Shown in pieces: positions 1 through 12,500 of a stretch of DNA of 64,000 nucleotides; position 1 is the stretch's first letter, and each line of letters starts with the position of its first letter. The translations under genes and the position numbers were made by a program. The notes beneath the pieces were generated by a model. It saw nothing but the letters and a program-made list of their open reading frames with translations. It did no database searches and was not told where the DNA came from. Origin of the DNA: Adineta ricciae (Eukaryota > Rotifera > Eurotatoria > Adinetida > Adinetidae); assembly GCA_905250025.1 (NCBI GenBank), contig CAJNOJ010000080.1, positions 248,001 to 312,000 on the forward strand, written 5' to 3'.

Positions 1-345
1 TTTGGAATGGATATTAGTTTCCCTGCTGCATCATTAGTCATCAGTAATCGAATGCCTATTCATCAACAAGGTGTAGCAGCAAGTATGCTCAATACAGCAA
101 TCAATTGGTCAATCTCATTAGGTTTAGGCATTGCTGGAACAATTGAAAGTGAAATGCTCAAAAGAGGCAAAACTCCTCTCGAAGGTTATCGATACGCCTT
201 ATATGCGGGTATTGCCCTAAGCGGACTAGGCGTTCTCATAGCATTGCTATTCTGTCGCGTGCCTAAAACAACAGTTTCCGAGAACACATCTGACGTAACT
301 CCGGATACAGCGATCAATACTGAGCGAACCGGCGATGACAGCTAA
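1..345 (+). CDS. MFS transporter, C-terminal part (5' end outside window)
   Basis: The frame is open from the left edge, so the gene starts before the window; the first ATG at 7 is internal. The visible 114 codons hold the last membrane helices of a major facilitator and a short polar tail. The segment GVAASMLNTAINWSISLG followed by GLGIAGTIES is typical of drug/proton antiporters of the fungal multidrug type, where this helix is preceded by a loop ending in HQG. A second hydrophobic helix (YALYAGIALSGLGVLIALLF) follows, then a Thr/Asp-rich cytoplasmic tail. AATAAA lies at about 460. The gene converges on REV3, whose stop is 137 nt away. Resemblance to fungal rather than animal transporters suggests horizontal origin; this is inference from memory of family motifs. 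Substrate unknown. Confidence 0.75.
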   Translation, partial: FGMDISFPAASLVISNRMPIHQQGVAASMLNTAINWSISLGLGIAGTIESEMLKRGKTPLEGYRYALYAGIALSGLGVLIALLFCRVPKTTVSENTSDVTPDTAINTERTGDDS

Positions 346-482
346 GAGGATGCTGTATTTTAATAGGATAGTGACATAAGTATCGTCTAGTTCATTCTAC
401 CCATGATTTGCATATACTTTTTCTGTCATTGACGATCACAGTCCATTCTTGTTTATTGAAATAAAAGAAACGAAAAAAAAAT

Positions 483-3400
483 TTAACATTCATTATTTAA
501 ATACAATCTTGTTTCTTCTGCATTCTGCATTGATTGCGTAATTTTATGAACACGAAATTTCACCGGACAATCGGTTGACGAACATTGAAACCATCCATCG
601 ACTCGATCTGAACATGCCAGACATAATCGCTGCAAACCAGCGTGCTGTCGTTCTAATTTATTTGCTTTATTTTCACATATAATCATCGTTTCAGTTAAAT
701 CCTCTTCTTCACGACATTCACTACATATCGGTGTACTTGCTATTTGTGAACAAACGACACAACGTTTTCGAAGATTCGTTCGTTGAACGTTCCCATCGAA
801 CATTTCTCCTTGCTGTTTATCAGTAGAATTCATTTCAGCGCATAGATCATCGATCCATTTGAAGCAGTTCACACCAATCAGTGCTAAACAACGATCAAGT
901 GCAGGTAGAATTTGTTTTTTGATATAATACATGGAATTCAGTTGAAATTCCGATTTGAACTCCAACACATTATCCAGAGTCCATATACAATCGATAAGAT
1001 TTGCATTTGGATTATCATTATTCAAACCGATTAGATACGGAACGCGTTCACCTTGATTTGGTTCAGCTAATGGATTGTGTCTTGCTCGTTCCATCGCAAT
1101 GCGTAAAGCCGGAACAGGAGCTGCTGGATGATATCGTGCTTTGCCGCGATATTCTTTTGCAAAGATAAAATCCAATAAATTCAAACGATGCGTCATGATT
1201 TTTTCACATTCGGATTGAACATAACGTCGAACACGTGTAACATCTTTACTTTGGAATAATAATTTCAAAGAATGTTGGAGAATTTTCGATACAATTGCAC
1301 ACGTATCACGACGAACTGTTTCAATGCCCTTGGCATCAAATTTACCTTGTTGTTGATCGACCGTTTCATAGGACATGCCGACATAACGCTTTTTCGATGC
1401 TAGAACACTTTGCATAAAGATTTTTTCAAATTTTATCTTAATTGGCGAAGGATATAGTTGATTCAGTGCCTTGACAAGTAAATGAGATTGCTCGAAAGCT
1501 TGTGCACGGGTCGAATGAGGAAATTGAATGAATAAAGAGTCCTAGAAACGAATGCATTTATAAGATAGTGCACAAAACTCAACATACAGTATCACCGTAA
1601 ACTACGCGACCACCGAAATGTGGATTAGTCTTGATAAAGTCAATAGCACGTTCCAGAACTGTACGAGCAGTATGAACGATAGTATCACCAACCTACAGTA
1701 AAACATCCAGACGAGTATGATTCAAAGAGATAATAATAAATTGAACTTACCTCGACGCTTGGCATTCGTCCACTGAAACTAGCAGATGTGTATCCAAATG
1801 TTACATTGGCAATTAACTTTAAACACAATTGTCTAGCATCTAGCGTTCGATAAAGTGTTGATTTCTTATCGATTAATTTCATGGTGTTTTTAACCATGAC
1901 ACGTGTGGCTAGAATTTCTTCTAACATAAGAGGTAAAATTCCTTGTCGGACATGTTTTTGTACGAATGCGATGCCATTCGGTGAGCAGAAGATATCCGTA
2001 TCAAGGTTCAGATTGGCTAATGTTTTATTTGGGACTGCTAAGGACGTACAACCGAATTTGAACGGCCCTTGCCGATCAAGTTGGTCAATACGTCCAAGAC
2101 ATGTCGAATAACAAATATTGTAAGCCATGATGATTGATGGATACAGTGATTGAAAATCCAGTACGGCGATAGGTGTGAAATAGATCGAAGAAATCGGTTC
2201 AAGAGTTAAAGGAATACATTCAGGTGCACGCATATGTAGTCGTTGCATGTTATCTGGGGTAACTGTGACATAATTGAGACATTTCGCTAATCGAATCATC
2301 ATAGATTCAACGCGATATTGAGATCCACGAGAAAGAACCTGTATTTCAGAAGAGAATACATTTCATTCCACGATATTTTTCTAAAAGAACATCGACTTAC
2401 ATGATAGAATTCAATTCCATAAATTCTTGCGAATTCCGATGTTTTATTAATTAAATCCAGTTCCGCTATAAGTCGAAAATTCCCTGCCGAATGTGTCCAA
2501 CCATAATCCAAAAATGTAACAAAATCTCTTAAACCAAACGATGGATTCATTCCTACAATCCGCGAAACATCGTCTATTTCCTCAATTTCCAAACACAACC
2601 CTACCCTCATTGATAAACCACTTCGAAAGAAGATTCAATTCGTAATGCGGCACACGTTCATGTAAAACATGGTACATCGCGTTTTCAAATGTGTAAATAT
2701 TCAACGTAATTTCACTTCTTAAAATTTTCCATAGATCGAGTAAAACTCTTCCAACAATCATCGGTACGTCTAATCCATCTGCACTCATATGACTTCGACT
2801 TCGCGTGATATTCTCGTGTTGTTCTGGTATACGACTGAATTTAACTAATAAATCTAAATTGTACTTTAATTTGGCTCGTTTGATTAAATAATATAAGGAT
2901 AACTTCATGTCATAACAGACGAAGAGATCCGGATCGATTTGTTCGACTATTTGAGAAAATTGTTCGATTAGTTCTAATTCGGTTTTAACGAAGTCAATGG
3001 ATTTGTTTTCTAATGAATGGAATGATTTTTGTAGAAGTTCAGGTTTGATTGGACGTAAATGTTGTGTGGAAATCAGAACAGCTGATTGAGTTTTCCATCC
3101 ATCTAACGTCTCAGTTGCAACGGTATAAAATATAGAACAGATTTCATCCTTCTCAAGTGCAAATGCATATGTTTCATTTGTGTGACAGAAGATTTCGAAT
3201 GAGAGGACAGTTAAATGTTGGCATTCATGGAGTAGTTCACTTTTGTTCAGGTGATTTGTAGGAAAATCTAGATTACTGTTTGAAAAGGAGCTACTAGTAG
3301 CGGAGATTAAACGAGACTTGGTTTCGGCACCAATTTTGCTTAGAAATGCAATCGTTTTCGTTGATTCTTTTCGAAACAGAGTTCGCCGTGATTTCAGCGT

Positions 3401-5846
3401 TTTTGGTGCTCTAAGAGAATGCAATAGAAAATACTGAAAACAACTGTTCAGGATTACTTTGTATTCGATATTTTATAACAATCAGGTCGCGGTGGTGGTT
3501 GTAATGGTCCGTACCATTGACCACTGATTAGAATAAGAAAGAAAAATCATTCCTAATGTGTCAAATCAAGTTTACCCTCTGTCTAAGCTAAGATCTATTT
3601 TCACTTCTTCGTTTCGTTGAACGTCCGTACGTTGATGATGCTTGGAAACAAATTCTGGAATGTTAGAAAACTAAAAAGAAGCTACGGAATGGGTGACGAA
3701 ATATGAAGTCGACATACTAGTTTAACAAATGGTGTTTCATCTTCGATATCTTCGCAAATAATTTGTGAAGATATTTTCTGATTGAGAACATTCGTTGTTC
3801 GTTTGCGTAAAGGTGGTTTATTTATTGTTTCTAACCAACAGTATTCCGCTGAAGATAATTCATTTGTATTAGTTACTTTTCCAAAGAAATCTGCCAGAAA
3901 TTTCTTGGTTTCTTCTCGTTGAAATTCACTTGTTTGAGAAAATGTTTCCGCATTTGTCTCTGTCCATGTTGGGGATGGTACAATCAATGAATCACATTCA
4001 CTTTCTAATGGATATTTTTCGATGCAAGATCAATTAATATATGTTTTCAACATACCGGTGATAACCATTGAATTATTGATTGTTGTTGTTTGTCTAAATG
4101 GAAAAGAGATTACGTGATTGAAGATATACATGACTGAAAGACTTACAAATCATCATCTAGTAATTCTTCATCGTCATCCGGTTGTTTGATATCAGCTGAA
4201 ATGAGAAAGAGAGTGAATAACTATGCCAAGAAATACAGAAAAGTCACACCTGCGAGAATACTATCATTTTCGATGCCTTGAGAATCGCTAATTTCATCAT
4301 TAACCATCATTTGAACCAGAATTTCATCATCGACTTGTTGACCTACACAATAAAAACCAGATTTGCCTCAACGTAACAAAGTGTTAGTCAAATGTACTCA
4401 TAGAGTTGACGCGTTCAATTTGTGCTAAGTCGATTGTTGTATCATTATCAGTAACAAGTGAGCCAGACTGGGGTGTTTCATCACCAGGGGGAGGACTATG
4501 AGAAGATTGGAATTTTGTATAATAACTCGACTTTGTTTCTGTTATGTTTACCGTTTTGCAACGTTTGTTTTGAGCTTCTCTTGGTGACGGATCTCTGCCG
4601 CAAATGGATTTGTTCGAGGACGTTCTATGAAATTTATACAATCGTAAAATAATCAAGTTTTTTTTCATCGAAATCTCATTACCTGGAGATGTGGGTGGAG
4701 TCAAACGAGCGGTTATATTCAGTTTTGCTCGTCTGCTCCGTTCACCCTCCCAGAGAGCTTGTAAACCAGGATTGGCAATACCTTTTCCTACGAATCAAAA
4801 GCTATGCGAACAATCAGACTATTTCATTAACAACTAACCTATTTGAGGTGGTTCATTACAAATATCATTGATATGTACATCGTATTCAAGCTCACAAGAT
4901 GATATTCGCTGTATCGATGATGAACTACAACATGAAAATAGACGAATTTTCGCGATTCAAAATTTTTACTTTGTTGTTTGATTGTTTGCTGTAGTGAGAT
5001 TAGCTAAATTATCATCAAGGTCAAATTCGATCAATCAATTTCTATCAAACAAGTGTTTACTAGTGGTTGGAGAGGAACTCCGTAAATGGGCATTATTAAA
5101 TAAAATGAAATTCATTCCATACAGATTATAATCAATGAAAAACTAGACAAACTCAAAGTTGGAGAAATTCCCGTCGAATAAAACAAAACTGACTTGAAGG
5201 TTAAACGGCACATGGGCTTCATGAGGTTGAAATTCTTGATTCATGACGGCTCCAGCCAAGAGAAGATCAGCAGCTCTAAAAGAGCAAACTCAACCACTCA
5301 TATGGATATCCGATATTCGCCTTCCTACTTTCGAATGATCGCTGGATTATAAAATTCAATTTTCCAAAATTTAATCATCTTCTCATGATAACCATAGATT
5401 GGTCTAAACAAATGCAAACCTTTTCCTCACATGTTCAACTGCAAATGTCGACTATCTCTACAGTAATTCAACGAGTTTTATATCATAAACATGTTTGGTT
5501 TCAGTGTCTCCTTTTTCTAACGATAGATTAATCGCCATGTCTAAACTTTGTGCCAATTGTTCACCATAGCGCAGTTCATCTGTAGGCGATTTGACGAGTA
5601 GATATGGAAAAACTCCGTGCAAGTGAAGGCAAACTTTCTTTCCTGAAACAGTTAAACTTGCATTTTTCAACGAGAATGTTCACATGTTTCGAAATCATAT
5701 CGAATACCCTCAAGATTCGGTCCGAATATTCGAATAATTGGAACTTGTTTTATCGGATGTCGAAGTTTCGAATAGACCGGATCGAATTGTGAACTAACTG
5801 TTGTGATATAAGTATCTGTGAGTACAATACGTGCTGATATCATCAT
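483..5846 (-). CDS. REV3L: DNA polymerase zeta catalytic subunit REV3
   Basis: Translesion B-family polymerase. The start is ATG at 5846; the first exon reads MMISARIVLTDTY and is spliced into GKKVCLHLHGVFPYL, the conserved REV3 N-terminus. Further exons hold GAVMNQEFQPHEAHVP (about 5200-5280), the exonuclease-like domain with NIYTFENAMYHVLHER (about 2650-2710), and the palm. Motif A is DFQSLYPSIIMAYN, motif B NVTFGYTSASFSGRMP, and motif C YGDTDSLF is split by a 46-nt intron (1542-1587). The 3' exon (483-1541) ends in two four-cysteine clusters (CVVCSQ..CSEC and CLAC..CSSTDCP), the CysA zinc site and CysB Fe-S/POLD2-POLD3 binding site. 3' exons: 483-1541, 1588-1692, 1751-2338, 2401 to about 2556, then about 2608 upward. 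The central region (about 3450-4900) is short, with small Ser/Asp-rich exons, so the protein is much smaller than vertebrate REV3L and nearer yeast Rev3. It lies 232 nt downstream of eL41 on the same strand. Confidence 0.93.
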
Positions 5847-6078
5847 GTAATCGATCTATTCGAAACAAAGATATAAAAGACACGATGTAACGGTGTGATC
5901 TTCGTTCGAGTGATGATCTTTCTTCTTCTTGTGTCTAGGTTTATTCATGTACATCATCCACGTAAAAAAACAGACAAAATTTCATAAAAAAACAACGTAA
6001 ACGAGATTGAATCTTGAGGTAACAGTATTTTTTCTGGAGGCTTTTTGTTGTTTTCCATTTGGATGACGACTTGATGGT

Positions 6079-6211
6079 TTATTTGGATCGTTCACGCATA
6101 CCTAGGAAAAGATAAGATGTGATGAGAAGATTTGGTCAATACATGTTTGAACTTACGTCTACGTTTACGTTTCAAACGTCGCATACGCTTCTTACGCCAC
6201 TTAGCTCGCAT
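6079..6211 (-). CDS. RPL41: 60S ribosomal protein eL41
   Basis: A 25-residue ribosomal protein encoded by two exons, 6157-6211 and 6079-6101, joined across a 55-nt GT-AG intron (GTAAGT donor, TTTTCCTAG acceptor). The product begins MRAKWRKKRMRRLKRKRR and ends RMRERSK. It has the same length as human RPL41 and differs only at a few C-terminal positions. The split codon is CGT (C in exon 1, GT in exon 2). eL41 is a small basic helix at the subunit interface of the ribosome. It is far too short for ordinary ORF finding. It is the upstream same-strand neighbour of REV3, so a highly expressed housekeeping gene would be first if the two were co-transcribed. Confidence 0.97.
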
Positions 6212-6617
6212 CGTTAATCAATATCAGATACGAGATCAAATGTAAAGTGAAAAGAAAAACAAGTTACCGAGCGAGCGTCGTTTGCACGCTGATAGGTGAA
6301 CGATTCTCATTGGTCGAACTGTTTGATCGTTTCACCTCCATCAGATTTCGTACGCACTAATGCACTTCGGAAAAAGAAAACTTTTTTTTTCGGAAATTCT
6401 CGACAATTTCGAATAAAAACCATATTGAAATCATACAAAATACTCCAAAGTCGAATTGCTATTCGTTTCCGATTTCTTTGTTCGCGGCTGCCGATATCGT
6501 TCATTGAAATTATCGTCAGATTTCATTCTTTGTCTTAGGATGAATTTTTCATAAACATCAACGTTTACCTTCTAGATCGTTTCGTTTTCTGGTCTTTAAA
6601 GTCATATTTACTCAAAT

Positions 6618-8358
6618 ATGCGACCATCGATTAAACGTCAATCAATTATTATACCACGTCCGACCAAAGCCTCGTTAGCACGTCAATCGAAAATCCGCAA
6701 TTCAATCCTTGTTTCAACAACGAATACATTGAAGCCGATCCAAAATGAGCAAATTAAGAGCGAAAATGATTTATCCACAATTGGTCTCAACAAACAACAA
6801 GCTCAAGCTCGACGATCCAGTGCAATAGCCAAAAATAATATTGTCTTCAAACGACGACGTTCGTTCCATAAACTAGCTGTGATCGTTTCAGGCTCTTCAT
6901 TAGATAACTCAACTGGAGAAGGAGAAACTTTAAAACAAGTTGTAAGTTTCTTTCTCGATCTGAATCATTCTGTTTGATTTTTCTCTCTTGAAACAACAGA
7001 TTGTTGCTTCATTAACTGAAAATGTCAAAAAAATGGACTTAGTCGAACAGCCGAAAGGCAAAACGTCGACTAACAATGACAATAAAGAAAATCGCGCATC
7101 GAAACGTCCGACAATATCCAGTGCAATACGGAAAAAAGTAATACCAATACCTGTTCAAATACTCGATAAATACGCTGCCGAAGAACTAACAATCGAAATT
7201 ATCGAGCAAGCATTAACAAATGAAGAATTACAAACCGATGAAGATGATGAACCAATTGATCCCACATATGCGATGGATTATGTCGCTGATATTATGAATT
7301 TGCTATATACATTAGAAAAAAAATATCCGATTCAATCCACATTTTTAACAACTTCATCGTCAGCAACATCATTTCCATCAACAACGATGGCAACAATGGC
7401 TAATGGTAGTGCCACAAGATCATGGAAACTTACCACAAAACATCGAACCATTGTTGTCGGATGGATTATACAATTATTTTATGCTCGATTTCACTTATCA
7501 CAAGATGCTATGCACATGTAAGAATTTGTGTTTGTTGAATATTTTTTATACTCTTCCTTTTCGGAATAGTTGCGTTGGTCTACTTGACCGTTTTCTTCAA
7601 CAATGTATGAATTCTTCAACAGCTGGTACATCGTTTGTGACACAAAAGAATTTACAACTAATTGCCGTTGCTGCATTTCTCATTGCCGCAAAAGTTGAAG
7701 TACGTTGATTTTCTTCTCCAGACGAATCTGACAATGTTGTTTCTGTCAATTGCAGGAAACACATCATCCACCTGTTGATGAACTTGTCTATGTAACAGAT
7801 CATACTTACACAAGTGAACAAGTCAAGCGAATGGAAAAGAAGATTCTTCATGAGTTACGATTTGAATTAAATCGACCGACAAGGTAAATCAACTGATTTC
7901 TTTCCGAAAACCATCCGCTCATCTTCATTTGCTTTCATTGTAGTCTTCAATTTCTTCGCCGTTATTCCTTCATCTCAAGTGCAGGTGACGAACAACATGC
8001 AATCGGAAAATTTCTCATTGACATGGCATTACTCGATGTCTCATGTATTGGTTTAGCTCCGTCGTTAGTTGCTGCCAGTGCCACATACATCGCACGTTGT
8101 CTTCTCCATCCAAGTCAACCAGCAACATTCGAACAATGTTGGCCAAGCGAATTACAACAACGTTCGCCCTACAAAACCTTTGAATCACTTTCGAATGGCA
8201 TTAGAATTTTAGCACAATTTCTCGACAAAAATCTTACCGGAAATAATTGTAAAGAATGCGAAATTCTTATCAAACGTTATGAACATGAACAATTATCACA
8301 AGCAAGTTTGTATTGTGTACAACAACGAGCTCTTATTCGTCAATTAGCAAGTGAATGA
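6618..8358 (+). CDS. G2/mitotic-specific B-type cyclin
   Basis: Five exons (6618-6941, 7000-7517, 7570-7699, 7756-7883, 7944-8358) splice in frame to 504 residues. The basic N-terminal 150 residues are the regulatory tail. A KEN box lies at about residues 137-139 (NDNKENRA); I see no canonical RxxL destruction box. The cyclin core begins near YAMDYVADIMNLLYTLEKKY. The MRAIL-type helix is replaced by TTKHRTIVVGWIIQLF, then CVGLLDRFLQ, LIAVAAFLIAAKVEE, YVTDHTYTSEQVKRMEKKIL and the C-terminal fold starting LQFLRRYS. An inserted Ser/Thr-rich loop (SSSATSFPSTTMATMANG) separates the first two helices. The partner would be CDK1. Two AATAAA hexamers lie near 8752-8770. Cyclin B versus B3 cannot be decided by eye. 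Confidence 0.88.
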
Positions 8359-8852
8359 AAACAACTGAAGATCAGATCAATATACATATGTATGTATCTT
8401 TAGATCCTTCTTTCTCTCTCGTATTTTTTTGTTATTGTTCTGTTTATTCTTCCTATTGTTCAAATGAGCACTGTGCTTTCGAAATGATAATACAGGTTTG
8501 TTATTTATAAAAATATTTTTCCTTCGCTCACGATCGCGCATCATCAATTGAGACCTCTTCGATTATCTGTTTTCTTTTCTTTCCTCGTATTGTTATTGTT
8601 ATATTAGCTTGTTGATCTCGTCATAGATTCATCTTTTCTTACTTTTTGCAATTGTAAAAGATCATCTTAATTCTCTTTTTCTTCGTCTTCTCTAACGACT
8701 TGTATGTGTTCTCCCATCTTTTCTCTTCCCTGCGTCAAAATTCAATTCAAAGAAATAAAAAAGAATAAAATAATAACATCGAAGAAGATTCGCCATTGTT
8801 TGAAACGTATCTTCTTATAGACCAGTTCGAGTCTTATGAATTATCTTCGAAA
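8359..8852. other. Intergenic, 3' end of cyclin gene
   Basis: T-rich non-coding sequence with the probable cyclin polyadenylation signals (AATAAA at about 8752-8770). A possible 3' splice acceptor (CTTCTTATAG, ending at about 8820) lies upstream of the next ATG. No other feature seen. Confidence 0.5.
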
Positions 8853-9560
8853 ATGATTATCTTTTACTGTTTATTATTCACGACATTTTCTCATTTGACC
8901 ACGCAAGGTACCCATGAATTTCTCTTATCATTTTCTGTTCGATGGTGATTTCATCCTTTAGAATGGATTTCATCACTTAATCCAATAACATTCTCACGAA
9001 GAGCAGTCGAAACTCTACTGAAACATGGAGGCTATGCGATTATCAGTGCTGGAAGAAATCCTGCCATTATGACTGATTTGTATTTAACTGATAGTATGAT
9101 TGAACAGCGGACGGCGAAGTTGATCGATGATATTCAAGATGCATATGTCTATTCATCGGTTATTGGCTCGTATGACGGAGGAATTGAACAAAGTTTTCTA
9201 CTCATTCTACACAATGAGTCACCGAAAAGTGAATTACAGGAATTGATCCAATTAGGTGAAAAATATAATCAAGATTCAATCATTTATGTGAAAAAATCAA
9301 CACCACCAGTTCAGAAAATGGTCTATACAACAGGTGACTATCGCGGTAGACATGTAAGAGGAACTGGTTATGAGAAATCGCAACCGAATATGACCGATAA
9401 CTTCAGTCGGATTCAACTTTGTTCGAACGGCACATTCGAGTTCATGTTAAACTTCAATTTTAAATACATGTATCGTAATAAGATTCCATTCCGAACGGAC
9501 CAGCTGGTCGATTATCATCGAAAAAATCAAGAAGCAAATAAACACAAATGTCAGAATTAA
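8853..9560 (+). CDS. Secreted DUF3293-like protein
   Basis: Two exons (8853-8907 and 8962-9560) give about 217 residues. Exon 1 is a signal peptide (MIIFYCLLFTTFSHLTTQ) split at a phase-1 intron of 54 nt. The mature part has GYAIISAGRNPA near its start, then LIDDIQDAYVYSSVIGSYDG, then EQSFLLILHN, then LGEKYNQDSIIYVKK. This order (AxxTAxNP-like loop, Gly-Tyr step, E-S-F-strand, QDxxx strand) recalls bacterial DUF3293 proteins, whose function is unknown; the match is from memory and moderate. The C-terminal 70 residues (Arg/Tyr-rich, with FEFMLNFNFKYMY) have no family I recognise. AATAAA at about 9625. A bacterial-type domain with an animal intron and secretion signal would fit an old horizontal acquisition. 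Confidence 0.5.
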
Positions 9561-12500
9561 TAGAAACCAAAATGCGAATGTTATTTTTATTAATTTATCG
9601 AATTTTTTTTCAAAAAGTTTTTGTAATAAAATTTATATATTAATTGGAAGCGATGTTACATCACAAGCTGAATACAATCGTCTCTTTTTCTCCCTCGTTG
9701 TCGATCAACACAATCATTTAGAATATTAAGATAAGCTTTTAGATCGTGCATGTTCCCATTCTTTTTCTGTCGGACTAAAGCTTAAATAAATCGAAGAGGA
9801 TTGAAGACAAAGTCTGTTTATTTCCACTAAGAACATTACTTGTCGAACATATCTTCATTAGAAGTAAACCGAACAACTGTCGATCGATGACGAATCTTAA
9901 TGAATTGATTAGCGCATGGCTTATTGTTCTAAGAACAGTTGAATAAGTTAGAGGTGAAGCCTTGCTCTTCATGGAAGAGATCAACATAATAATGCTATTT
10001 TCTAGTTACGGAAATTTCTCTGAATGAATGTGTGTGCGTATTTATGTTCAACTAATTAATGACAAAAACGTGCCCTTATGTAAACATAGACAAAAGAGAA
10101 AATGTGAATGTGTGTATCTAATCCGAATTTTATTGATTTGGTAAGCGAGCGAGAAAAAAAATCAAGAGTCAATCGTCATCAATTGAACAAATAGTTCATA
10201 ATGATGAAGCACATACGACAGTGGCAGCGGATGTTGTTGCGCATTGATACGAGTAACGTTCTAATAGTGTTGCACGATCTTCGGTGCATACTTATCCGAT
10301 AATTGAAATCACTGTAGCACTAAATGCTCATCGTGTTTAGCTTGTGCATCGCAATCGCTTTAGGGGACTGACTGGCTCGTAGGAATACTATCGCCATCAA
10401 TTTCTCTCTTGTATTGATGGGTACGAAGTCCTATACAAGTAAACAATCAATCAATTCTATTGCACATCTTCATCTCGGTACATAAATAGATATTTTCCTC
10501 GAGATTGAAAAGATGTGTAGATGATAAACATTATTTCAAGAGAAGAAGAAGAAGAAGAAGGAGACGATTGAAGTAAATATATATGTATGTGTGTTTTTGT
10601 GTTTCTGAAGAATCGATTAGATATGCTTGAATTCAAGAGATCAGAGAAATCAGTTCTAACGAAAAAAGAAAGAGAAAAGATCATCTTCCATAACAATCTT
10701 CTCCTTCTTCTTTCACTTCTGTTTGCCGACAGAGATGATAAAATCGTTTTTGAATGTCTATTAGTTCGATAATGTGACATGTTTAGATCATTTACAATTC
10801 GAAACTGTGTGCTTGTCAGTTTAGTTTTCTTCTCATCAATGAGAGGGAAAGAGTTCGATGAAAAAAACGACCCGCTTGAGAAATCAACGTTGTATTACTT
10901 CACCTTCTTCTTATATTTCGGTAAGAGTTTCTTTACCAGAAAAAAAGAGAATACGATTGAATTGTGTACGGACACAGAAGTCGTTTGTTTCTTTTTTTTT
11001 CTTTTTCTGTTAAGCTCAATTCTCGTTTTATTTCTTGTCATCGTTTTTACCGATATGAGGCGGAATACACAAGTTATATTCAATAGCTACGTGAATTCAC
11101 ATTCAATCTCTCTCCAGAGATTCGATCTAGATGACATCTAGAGCTAAACAATATTCTTGTTTGTTGTAGTTCAGAAAAGCGTAACCGATCTGTGTGAGTA
11201 ATAATATGAGTTGGCAGATGTATGACGCAATTGCAAGACACAGAAAATGAAGTTGAAGAAGAAAGAAAAGAAAAGCCGCAAATGCAAGGTAGTCAAATTA
11301 AAAATACTAAAGTGTAGATTAATTTTTCAGTTCTGTTTTATTCACTGAAACGTTGTTTCGAGTTTTCTTTTTCTCTCGTCCTTCCGTTTACCATTTCTAT
11401 ATGTTAAGTATATTCATCAATGTATGCAGTGACGTTCAAAGTATACTACTTGAATTAGTTGACTAGTTTATTTTTCTGTCTCTTTTTTCCTTTTCCGTTT
11501 TCTCCTCCTTCGCCTTAAGTGTGTTCTACTCAAACACCGATCAGATAGGTCAGTGTTTTTCTCTATGCATCGCATACCGTGATACATTGTCATCATTGTC
11601 TCATTACGTCAAGGCTCCGGAAATAACTATGTATGCCAAGTACATAATGAATTTTCTCTTCCACATCGAGCAAACAAATCAGTATGTTTAATCAAAACTA
11701 GGTTGATGATTAGGTTATTAGCAGGAGGTCTCACATGCGCGCCTACATACATCATACTCATTACAGGCAACATTCCACGTTTTCCTTATTAATACTGGCT
11801 GGAGTCTCTACGAACAACTGTGAGTAATTCCAAGGATTTAGATCTTAGCATTCTGGAAATGACCATCGATTGTCATTGTCACAGCAGTTTTCCTTTCTGT
11901 CATGTGTGAGAAAATGAACGGGAGAGAGGGTTGCTCTGTTCTTTTTCACAAGTCTCCAAATGTCTTTGGAGATATCTGGGAGATCATGTGTGTGTGTATG
12001 CATTTGAGGAGATAATACAATTTCTGCTTTCTTGCTTCTCTAGTCATCTTTGTGAAACTGTCGGCTTGTTGTCGATCCCAACTGTTGATTGAATAAGTGT
12101 TGTCGCAACCTTGTTCTTTCTTACATTAGTTTTTTCTTGTACTATCGAAAAAGAAACAAGTTGAAGAAAGAGAGAAGGAAGCCGATAATCAAAATCGCAA
12201 ACCGCTTCTCCGCCTTGTGATTTTGATCGAGAGAAGAGAGAGAGAGAGACGTGAACATGCAATGTAGGAGAAAGCGACAATAATATTAATAATAACAGAA
12301 GAGAAATAGGAAACGAAGGGAGGAGAAAACGAGAGTAAGAAAGAAAAAGATTGGAATTTTTTTCTCCACATCATCCCCATGTGTACAGGGAAAATAAAGG
12401 AAATCAGGCGCTCATCTGTTTGTGGTAAATGTGCATGAGCGAAGAAATGTGTATTCCGGGAATAGTCGAAAGAACAGTGACTAATTAGTCCGTATTTTTC

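Noticed and set aside
1881-2111. Plus-strand ORF inside REV3
   Set aside because: Exact antisense shadow of the polymerase motif exon, with no independent coding evidence.
10779-11141. 120-codon plus-strand ORF upstream of LAR
   Set aside because: Almost only Phe/Leu/Ser/Lys from TTC/TTT and GAA/AAA tracts; no intron logic or family; composition equals the surrounding simple-sequence DNA.
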